A program made the translations under genes and the position numbers. Positions 17,740-25,280 of a stretch of DNA of 64,000 nt are shown piece by piece. The notes below the pieces were generated by a model that was given only the letters and a program-made list of their open reading frames with translations, did not search any database and was not told where the DNA came from. Within the stretch, counting starts at the first letter, position 1, and each line of letters begins with the position of its first letter. The stretch lies in assembly GCF_013283875.1 (NCBI RefSeq), contig NZ_CP054139.1, forward strand, positions 4,526,001 through 4,590,000. The letters run 5' to 3'. The DNA comes from Mucilaginibacter mali. GTDB lineage: Bacteria; Bacteroidota; Bacteroidia; Sphingobacteriales; Sphingobacteriaceae.

Positions 17740-20700
17740 TTACTGGTTTTGATAGTGATAGTCGGTATGTTTAATAATGTTGCCGTATTGGTCCTTAATG
17801 TTCACCAGTCGCTGGAAACTGTCATACTCATAAAAAGTCGTTTGGCCTTTGGTATCGGTGGCCGAAGTCATGCCCACCAGTGGTTGATAGGTATAAGTGG
17901 CAATTTGAGCGTTTGGAATTGCGGACAGTAATGGCGCGATAAAGTTCTGAATATCAGTCTTGCTGGGCGATGATAGTGCTGAAAACGTATTAATAGCGGA
18001 TTCGGTCAATATGGTTTTTACTGTAGCAAAATCAGTGTTTTTGATCTCCGCAATAGGGAATTGGTTTTTATAACTCCATAAATAAACGGTCTTGCTGCCA
18101 TTTTCTTTTGCTTGGGAAACCAGGTTGCCTTTTGTGTTGTAATCATAATAATGGAACCGTGTTTCTATCGGATCAGAGACCCTTAGCTGTGATTCTACCG
18201 TTTGAGGTACAAAAATCCCTGTATATGGCTGGAAGTAATTGAATCGAAGCAAGCCCGTTTGCAAGTTGGCGGATCCTATTGTGCTAACTTGCTCAATGAC
18301 AGGGTTCAATATAAAGTTGTTGACCATCGCCTGGTAAACCCCAGCAGGATCGTGACCACTACTAACCATATAGGTAGGGCGGTTTATTCTGTTAATGATC
18401 TTTTCGTTTTTGCTATTATAGGTTTCTTCTTCAGATAGCAATTTATCTGCCGTATTATAGCGATAAGTGGTAGCAATCGTTGTTGCTGGAATACCGGACA
18501 CATAGCTGATCACCTGATGATCGTTTAACTTCTGCCAGGTACTGTATACTTCGTGACTTGTTAAAATATAATTATGAATATTTGATTCCGGATTTGAGAA
18601 AACGTCACCAGGTTCAAAATTCAAACGGTAGGCGGAATAGTTGAAAAATACAGGTCTATCCGAATCCTTAACGTAATTCCAATCTTCCTCTTTAATTATA
18701 TTGAACTGAGCATTAGCCTGGTTGCCATAATAACGCTTTAACTCTAGTCCATTTGACCAGCCAAAATTTGACAGGGGATAGTATGGCAATGGTAGCGCAG
18801 GAAAATAATCTCCCAAAACCCTGCCGCCCCTCGTATTAGGCGAAATGTCAAATTGACTTGCGGTGAAGGAGGTTTGTTCTTCATCTAAAAATTCAGTAAC
18901 ACAAGAATAACTGTATGAAGTGCCATCAAAAACGTCCATATCATGATCGGCCTTAGATTTGATCAAATGCATCACGCCTAAAGGGGTCATACTTGAGCCG
19001 CTGCCGCTACTTGGACGTTCATATAATATAAAAGTACCATATCCATTGCCCTGAACATCCAAGTTTAGGGATGTTTCATCTGTATAAGACAATACCCCAT
19101 CTGTTTTTGTGAATTTTTTATAATTATACTTCCTAACCACCGGTTTAATATCAAGACCCGATGAAACAACCTTTTGTAGCCTGTAACCATAGTAAGGGTC
19201 TTCTACGCGTATCGCTTGCTTATCAACACCATTTTTTAAGCTATAATGAATATAAGTATTAGCTCCATGCAACTTAAAAATAAGGGAATACAAGTTATTA
19301 GCCTGCAATTGAAACCCATCGATAGTGGTATCACGACTTTGTAATATTTGAAGATCGAACGTACCTATCAATGTATGATTGGTATCATTCCAAAGTTCTG
19401 TTGTTACGTAATAAAGGTCCCTGGTCTCTTCAGTTGGTAACGTCGAACCATAATAATCTGCACTCGCCCTTATCTTTATCTTTTGGTCGAAAGCAGGTGT
19501 AAATTGATCCGTGCCTTGAGTAATATCGCCCGCATGGCTGTAAGCACCAATAAATTCGTCCATGTTTTCATAGGTAACGTTATACTTGGTTACTGTTTGC
19601 GAGTTTTGCTCATAAGATATATCGTCGGTTCCGCCGGTCGGATACTTGATCTGTGTAAGGAGTCCCGCCATACCGATCAAAGAAGGCGTTCTATTCCCTA
19701 AGTCGGGGGTAAAAGGCATGTGTTCGGTTGGTAAAGAAAGCACGCCTGCTATGTAAGCGTTCGCTTGAATTTCAGGGATCGTACTGTTGTTGGAATACCC
19801 ATTGTAATACCCTTCGATATCCTGTGAGAAAGAGAAACGATGTGGCAATGACGAAGCATTGTTGTAGGCGAACGCATATTTTTGCATAACATTCTCCAGA
19901 CCATCGTCAAATTCAAGTTTACTTAAAAAGTACCTTGTTTTTAAAGCGGTTATTTCTTCTGGTGCGCCATTAAGCTCTTGCGCTAATGTCGTTTCCAAGG
20001 TAGATGACGATAAGATATTGTCATAGACGAACCGGGCCTGGCGAACTAACCCATTGTTTTCATTAAGTAATCTGATTTTACTAAGCAACCTGTCACCGGG
20101 TAGGTCGGTACGCGTGATATAATCAAATGCTAATGTGAACGCTGAACCGGATACGGACGTTAGATATTTGGTATTAGTGATCTTCCTTCTTACACAAGCG
20201 GTATGGCTATAGGTTGGTGTAGGGTCAAGAAACCAATTTAGAAAATCGGTTCTGAAGGCATAGCTTTCATTGTAGTCGTAAACATAGCTGTAACTCAACG
20301 ATCCGTAATTAAAGATGAGTTCGTCATTGTTAGGGGATACGATCTTGCTTAAAAACCAAGCGGTGGGTGTTGAAGGATAAAAGGGATTGTCTTGGTCGCA
20401 AGAGTTTTCCGGGTCAAATTGTGTATACTCGATGTCTGAATTTATTCCGAAAAAAAACTTGGTTCCATCGTCTTTAGTAAAACAGAACTTATAAGGCACA
20501 GTACTTAATACGTCTATACGAATTTGCTTTTTATGGTCCAGTAATACCGCCTGGCCATTTTTGATGATGAATTTTCCGCTTTCACCAAAAATGCTGTAGC
20601 TAAAAATGTCATACTCACCGTCAGTTTGCGTACCCAACTGTATTGCACGAATGGTGTCAAGCGTTTGCTGAGAATAATTGTTTAATTGATAAGGCCCATC

Positions 20701-21066
20701 GCCTACACGGTTTATCGCCCGTTCATCAGGAAGTGATCTTACTGTTCGGTAAACCATAGCGGTTACATTATCTCCCCACCCTATTCCTACCTTGCTTCCA
20801 TAGTCATTGACCTTGACACCCGTTGAGAGATAGTTTATAGACGGGTTGTAAGTGATCTGACCTTCTTTTAGTTCGAATAGCCCTATGCTTTTGGAGACGG
20901 CCCCGGAGTTTTTTTTCAGGTCAATTCCGCCATAATTACCCAAAGAGGTTACCGTGGGAGACGGTGTAAAGCTTCGTTCCACGTCTTTTATATTATATGC
21001 CTGCGAAAAAACGTTTTTAGAGAAAAATAATAGCAATAAAGTTGTTACTATAAGATAGTTTTTCAT
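17740..21066 (-). CDS. Large secreted YD/RHS-repeat partner protein
   Basis: 1108 aa from MKNYLIVTTLLLLFF (signal peptide to about VFSQ). The open frame extends 5 codons further to a TTG, and a second ATG lies at 21072; MKNYL is the more typical signal start. The N-terminal half (SVKSIGLFEL-like GAVSKSIGLFELKEGQITYN, VNDYGSKVGIGWG) resembles the SpvB/TcdB-like entry of Bacteroidota RHS partners. Toward the end real YD repeats appear (TFYEYDSFQRLVNIKDQYGN). It lacks the RHS core end and any toxin tip. Placed directly before the RHS/M23 gene, it probably forms the first part of the same shell-like complex or helps deliver it. Inferred role only. Confidence 0.7.
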   Translation of the reverse strand: MKNYLIVTTLLLLFFSKNVFSQAYNIKDVERSFTPSPTVTSLGNYGGIDLKKNSGAVSKSIGLFELKEGQITYNPSINYLSTGVKVNDYGSKVGIGWGDNVTAMVYRTVRSLPDERAINRVGDGPYQLNNYSQQTLDTIRAIQLGTQTDGEYDIFSYSIFGESGKFIIKNGQAVLLDHKKQIRIDVLSTVPYKFCFTKDDGTKFFFGINSDIEYTQFDPENSCDQDNPFYPSTPTAWFLSKIVSPNNDELIFNYGSLSYSYVYDYNESYAFRTDFLNWFLDPTPTYSHTACVRRKITNTKYLTSVSGSAFTLAFDYITRTDLPGDRLLSKIRLLNENNGLVRQARFVYDNILSSSTLETTLAQELNGAPEEITALKTRYFLSKLEFDDGLENVMQKYAFAYNNASSLPHRFSFSQDIEGYYNGYSNNSTIPEIQANAYIAGVLSLPTEHMPFTPDLGNRTPSLIGMAGLLTQIKYPTGGTDDISYEQNSQTVTKYNVTYENMDEFIGAYSHAGDITQGTDQFTPAFDQKIKIRASADYYGSTLPTEETRDLYYVTTELWNDTNHTLIGTFDLQILQSRDTTIDGFQLQANNLYSLIFKLHGANTYIHYSLKNGVDKQAIRVEDPYYGYRLQKVVSSGLDIKPVVRKYNYKKFTKTDGVLSYTDETSLNLDVQGNGYGTFILYERPSSGSGSSMTPLGVMHLIKSKADHDMDVFDGTSYSYSCVTEFLDEEQTSFTASQFDISPNTRGGRVLGDYFPALPLPYYPLSNFGWSNGLELKRYYGNQANAQFNIIKEEDWNYVKDSDRPVFFNYSAYRLNFEPGDVFSNPESNIHNYILTSHEVYSTWQKLNDHQVISYVSGIPATTIATTYRYNTADKLLSEEETYNSKNEKIINRINRPTYMVSSGHDPAGVYQAMVNNFILNPVIEQVSTIGSANLQTGLLRFNYFQPYTGIFVPQTVESQLRVSDPIETRFHYYDYNTKGNLVSQAKENGSKTVYLWSYKNQFPIAEIKNTDFATVKTILTESAINTFSALSSPSKTDIQNFIAPLLSAIPNAQIATYTYQPLVGMTSATDTKGQTTFYEYDSFQRLVNIKDQYGNIIKHTDYHYQNQ

Positions 21067-21096
21067 ATTCATTGTCCTCAACTAAGGTTGGTTAGG

Positions 21097-22272
21097 TTAA
21101 TGGTTATGGTTAGTTTTTTTTAGTTCGTCTAGCTCGTTTTTAAGTTGGATCAGATACAGCGTCAGTTCCTCCACTTTTTTCATCAGCAACCTGTTCATTT
21201 CGCCCACGTTCAGCCCGTTTTTTACCATCTCTTCTTCCGCTGGGATTTCAGGCAGGTGATGGTTCTGATCAATATAGGTTTTCACCGCCGAAAGCGCCGG
21301 TAATTTATAGGCTGGTTTTAACACGTAGTCGCTCCAACCGGTCAGGTCGACCAGTACTTCTTTGGAGTGGATGGTGCCATTTACGGAAAGGAGTTGGTCG
21401 GGATTATCTGTACCAATACCCACCTTGCCGCCTGCGGGGTTTATCGCGATGTTCGTCCAGGCGTTTAATGCATTGTTGTGGCTCCCGATAGTAGCTACCC
21501 CGTTGAGCAAACCCATAACAACCCTGTTTCCGGCGGTCCCGCCAAAATTACCCGCTATCCAGTCGGTTGAACCGGAACCTGAATTATCTGAATTAACATG
21601 AAGTTTGCCACCCGGCGTTGACGTGCCGATACCTACACTGCCAGTACTGGTAATGTGCATCCGCTCGGCCATTGAAGAACCGTTGACACGGGTAAAGAAT
21701 GCCAGGTATGCCGAATAATCATTACTTGTAGCATTCTCCTTGCCACCTTTGATACCTGCCCAGTCGGTTACAGAACCGGTTGAGGTGCGCCAGCCGCCAA
21801 GTGTAATGTAGCCGCCGTTATTCTGCGCCTGGGGCGAATTGTCAATAAGCCGGAACGACCCCTGGTTGCCATCGATGGGAGCACCATGCACCTCAAACTT
21901 TGCTAACGGAGTTGAGGTGCCGATGCCCACACTACCGGATGGCTTAATAATAAAGCGCATCGCGCTATGAACGTTATCATACAGAAACAGCGACGATCCT
22001 ATATCGGTCAAGCCACTGCCATATACGCCCAAAGAATAGTTGCCGGCAGCGTCGGAGTTTTTTACCTGTAGCCCTAATACGCCGTCGCTTGTGCTGCCGC
22101 CCTGAACACTTACGCCATCGTACGCGTTGGTAGTAACCACATTTAGTTTACTTGCCGGGCTTGTTGTGCCGATGCCAACTGCGCCACTGCCCGGAAAAGT
22201 ATTGGTTTGCGCATTTGCGCTAAATGAAATTGCTGAAATTATGGCAATGATTGCCAGTGTGTTTTTTTTCAT
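21097..22272 (-). CDS. Tail-fibre-like secreted protein, subtype 2 C-terminus
   Basis: 391 aa, signal peptide MKKNTLAIIAIISAISFSANAQ. Four VGIGT(S/T)(T/S)P-type repeats in the shaft (residues about 30, 113, 210, 285), then the subtype 2 cap: GWSDYVLKPAYKLPAL, YIDQNHHLPEIPAEEEMVKN, MNRLLMKKVEELTLYLIQL, and a short coiled coil. The cap matches that at 11304 better than those of the other copies. It lies 30 bp before the YD partner gene and so is probably in the RHS operon. Likely a surface fibre; target unknown. Confidence 0.7.
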   Translation of the reverse strand: MKKNTLAIIAIISAISFSANAQTNTFPGSGAVGIGTTSPASKLNVVTTNAYDGVSVQGGSTSDGVLGLQVKNSDAAGNYSLGVYGSGLTDIGSSLFLYDNVHSAMRFIIKPSGSVGIGTSTPLAKFEVHGAPIDGNQGSFRLIDNSPQAQNNGGYITLGGWRTSTGSVTDWAGIKGGKENATSNDYSAYLAFFTRVNGSSMAERMHITSTGSVGIGTSTPGGKLHVNSDNSGSGSTDWIAGNFGGTAGNRVVMGLLNGVATIGSHNNALNAWTNIAINPAGGKVGIGTDNPDQLLSVNGTIHSKEVLVDLTGWSDYVLKPAYKLPALSAVKTYIDQNHHLPEIPAEEEMVKNGLNVGEMNRLLMKKVEELTLYLIQLKNELDELKKTNHNH

Positions 22273-22311
22273 ATTGATAGGATTAAAGTGATTTTCGGTG
22301 CATATGTGATG

Positions 22312-23002
22312 TCATTTTCGTTTCAACTGGTCGATCTGCTTTTGCTGTTCTTCGTCTTTTTTGTCCTTTTCGATCAGGTACAGTGTCAGTTCTTCTACCT
22401 TTTTCAATAGTCTGATGTTCATGTCGCCCAGATCGATGCCGTTCTTGGCCATTTCGGCGGCAGTAGGTATTTCCGGCAGGTGATGGTTCTTGTCGACAAA
22501 GGTCTTGATCTCTGCAAGTGCCGACAGTTTATACGTTGGCTCAAACACATAATCCGGGCCAGGGACGCTTAGGTCAACCTTTCCTTCCTGGGAATGTATC
22601 TTGCCATATACGGTTAATTTTTCATCAGGCGTAGTCGTTCCGATGCCAACGTTGCCACCAGTTATAAAGCTACCCCTGTTTGATTGGAAAAAGTTAGTGA
22701 GGTCCCCGAGGTATTGTACTGGGCCAAACGGAATCCCCCGGATGCATGGAAACGACAGAATTCTGTGCGGAAAAATCTATTCCAGTGTCGTTTCTCGTTC
22801 CATAGGCGTACCCTGTAACGTTCAAGGCGTTTCCAGTGCCTGCATTTGCAACATCCAATTTGTAGGAAGGGCTTGTGGTTCCGATGCCTACCTTGCCGGA
22901 GTTGCTGTTATATATGTTTGTTCCACTTGTGGTCCATTGTGCGTTTGAAACAAAGGGAAGTGCGAAAAGCAGGGCAATAATTGCCAGTGAGATTTTTTTC
23001 AT
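22312..23002 (-). pseudogene. Frameshifted tail-fibre-like gene, subtype 1 cap
   Basis: The N-terminal part (signal peptide MKKISLAIIALLFALPFVSNAQ, KVGIGTTSPSYKLDV) runs in one frame to a stop at 22694. The C-terminal part (NVGIGTTTPDEKLTVYGKI, GPDYVFEPTYKL, VDKNHHLPEIPTAAEMAKNG, coiled coil) runs in another frame. The best repaired reading passes through all three frames: it leaves the first near the C5 run at 22735-22739 and enters the last near the A5 run at 22688-22692. The change points sit on homopolymers, so sequencing error is as possible as true decay. Even repaired it would be the shortest fibre with a subtype 1 cap. Confidence 0.7.
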
Positions 23003-23367
23003 AGGTGATAAGATCTAGTTGATGTATACGATATCCACGAACCAGGTGTTCGGGATAACACGATGGGAATTTAAATATTTTTTAATTAATAACAAAAGTG
23101 CTCGTGCTTTTTTAATACGGAACTTTTAGACATGATAAATAGCCAAAAAGTATATGGCTAACTTGTAAAGGCTGTTGTAAATATCTGTACTTAATTGACG
23201 AAAAATGGTGCCACAAGTGTGTCAGTACTTTACTAGTTCAACCGCTCGGCCGAGCCTTTTAAAACCAACGACAGCGAAGCCAAAGTTGGTTGCGAGTTAA
23301 GGAAATGGTCTCGGCAGAGAAAGCGTGCAGCGCGACTGTCGGGTATCTGCGACAAACAACTGGCGCT

Positions 23368-23407
23368 GTGCTTGAGCAATGCGGGTAGCATTGCACTATT
23401 CAAGCAC
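23368..23407. other. Strong hairpin in the 23.0-23.7 kb gap
   Basis: GTGCTTGA and CAATGC pair with GCATTG and TCAAGCAC. A second hairpin (GATAGC...GGCTATC-like) lies near 23505-23522, and AACCAAC / GTTGGTT pairs near 23262-23292. The gap 23003-23735 has no gene that I can support; it holds these structures and the tRNA fragment. Confidence 0.4.
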
Positions 23408-23542
23408 TGCTGCTACAGTTGCCATGGAATTTAGAATTACAACTGATAGCGGTAGTACACATTGCAGTAAAATATTGGAAACCATTAGGGAAACCTCCAG
23501 CAATGATAGCCGTTAGGCTATCGTTACGAAGCGAAGCGGAGT

Positions 23543-23581
23543 ACCCCATGCTGGCGCGATACCGGGCTACGCTACATCCCG
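23543..23581 (-). repeat. 39-bp exact copy of the tRNA-Pro 5' half
   Basis: Identical to 12689-12727 from the tRNA 5' end through the whole anticodon loop; identity stops at the 3' edge of that loop on one side and at the exact tRNA 5' end on the other. Same orientation as the intact tRNA. It looks like an attachment-site or recombination scar. Confidence 0.85.
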
Positions 23582-23735
23582 AAGCGGGCAGCAACCATAA
23601 TAATTTTTAGTATTTGTGCCAATTTGATCGTAAAAGAAATATACACCAAAAAAATTCCCGCCAGGCATTGCGCCGGCGGGAATCCACATATAAAAAGCTA
23701 TTATAGTTTTCCTTTCAAATTTTAATAGCAGGCTA

Positions 23736-25232
23736 TTATTTTACTACGCCCGGAGTGGTGTATGGCAGGTTCTGAGGATCAAGAACAGCCCAGCCCGAAG
23801 CCCAGTTGGTAGTACCGAAAGCGCCACGGTAAGTTACTTTCTCAAAGAAAGCATCCGCAAATTTAGCGTTGGTAAAGTCAGCACCCGAAGCAGCGGCCGA
23901 ACCGGCTTTTACAGTAAAGTCTGGTGTACCAGCGTTAGCGTTACCGGCTGCTTTAAAGTCTAAACCGTATTTCAGCGGATCGTTAAATACATCAGTAGCC
24001 GATTTAGTTGCGTCGATAGTGTTATCAGCCGTTAACTGCGCCTGGATGGTAGTAGTACCTGAGAAGATAGCGGCTAATACACCGGCAGTACCTTTTAACT
24101 GGTTGCTTTTTACGTTATCACCAAAGATCAGGTTGTTTTTGATAACCGAACGACCAGCAATATAGTTGCCCGAAGTCGCACCTGCGGTAGCCACGGTACC
24201 GTCATCAATATAAACACCTTCGGTATAGTTGGTTAATACCGAGTTACCAATGCTGATGGCCGAGTTACGGCGGATCTGTGCGGCATGCTGGAAGTTAGCG
24301 TTGATGTTGCTGGTATTGTTGCCAGTGTAGTTAGCAGCCAGCATTGGGCCAATGATAGTCATGTTAGAGAATACAGCGCTGGTTTGCGGCGTATTGTTTG
24401 AACCCGAAGCATCGTTATCAGACTCGAAGCCGTTTGAACCCGAGAAGTCGGCGATAACCTGGGCGCGTTGCGCTAAACCAAACTGGATTTTACCAGAGAA
24501 ACCGAAGTCGGTATCAAAGTCGTCATCAACCGCGCCGATAGATAATAAGTGTTTTGCAGTTACGGTACCGCCAAACCACTCGTACGAGTCGTCGCCCGAA
24601 CGGTAAACTTCGATATAATCTAAAGTAGTACCTGAACCTACGCCGCCCATAGTTAAGCCGTTGATCTCGTTATCCGGCGAAAAAGGGATACCGGCGTACT
24701 CGATACGTACATATTTCAGCGTACCAGAGTTATCGGCAGCATCGGTGCCACCGTACTGAATGTAAGTAGCAGCAGCGCCACCGCCGGTTGGTACTAAACC
24801 ACCTTCGATAGTAGCAGTACCACCAGTTGGGTTGATAGGTGCTTTACCCAGCAGGATAATGCCACCCCAGTCGCCGCTTGAACGGCCGCCGGCTGCAACT
24901 GCCGATGTAAATACAATTGGCTTATCGGCAGTACCGGTAGCGTTAATTTTAGCGCCGCGGGTAACAACCAAAGTACCTTTAGTAGCTTTATCGCCTTTAA
25001 TAATAGTACCTGGCTCTATAGTTAAGGTAGCGCCGTTGGTTACGTAAACAAAACCGCTCAGGAAATAGATCTTGTCGGCAGTCCAGGTAGTATTGCTCGA
25101 GATGTCGCCGGTTACGGTCACAACGTTACCGGTAGTAGTGATCGGCGGGGTAGTACCGTCATCTGTACTGCTTTTTGTACAAGCCGAGAACAAGGCTGCG
25201 GCAAGCATCAATATTAATGCACTTTTTTTCAT
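23736..25232 (-). CDS. Beta-helix-type surface lipoprotein paired with a TonB receptor
   Basis: 498 aa lipoprotein (MKKSALILMLAAALFSAC, Cys18). The mature protein begins with a Thr/Asp-rich spacer, then a repetitive Gly/Thr/Asn-rich body (TLTIEPGTIIKGDKATKGTL, KYVRIEYAGIPFSPDNEING, YEVYRSGDDSYEWFGGTVT-like stretches) consistent with a right-handed beta-helix. Encoded 48 bp after the TonB receptor gene and likely in one operon, in the position of a SusD-like substrate-binding partner although it is not a SusD homologue. Such receptor/beta-helix pairs are common in this phylum; the substrate is not evident. Confidence 0.7.
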   Translation of the reverse strand: MKKSALILMLAAALFSACTKSSTDDGTTPPITTTGNVVTVTGDISSNTTWTADKIYFLSGFVYVTNGATLTIEPGTIIKGDKATKGTLVVTRGAKINATGTADKPIVFTSAVAAGGRSSGDWGGIILLGKAPINPTGGTATIEGGLVPTGGGAAATYIQYGGTDAADNSGTLKYVRIEYAGIPFSPDNEINGLTMGGVGSGTTLDYIEVYRSGDDSYEWFGGTVTAKHLLSIGAVDDDFDTDFGFSGKIQFGLAQRAQVIADFSGSNGFESDNDASGSNNTPQTSAVFSNMTIIGPMLAANYTGNNTSNINANFQHAAQIRRNSAISIGNSVLTNYTEGVYIDDGTVATAGATSGNYIAGRSVIKNNLIFGDNVKSNQLKGTAGVLAAIFSGTTTIQAQLTADNTIDATKSATDVFNDPLKYGLDFKAAGNANAGTPDFTVKAGSAAASGADFTNAKFADAFFEKVTYRGAFGTTNWASGWAVLDPQNLPYTTPGVVK

Positions 25233-25280
25233 AGTTGTTAATTTGCTGTGTGTTTTTATGATTTTTCCTTTAGTTTTTAT

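Noticed and set aside
12654..23581. Complete integrative element or prophage between the tRNA copies
   Set aside because: No integrase, excisionase, replication or phage structural genes are present, and similar fibre genes lie outside the interval; only a relic or recombination event can be argued.
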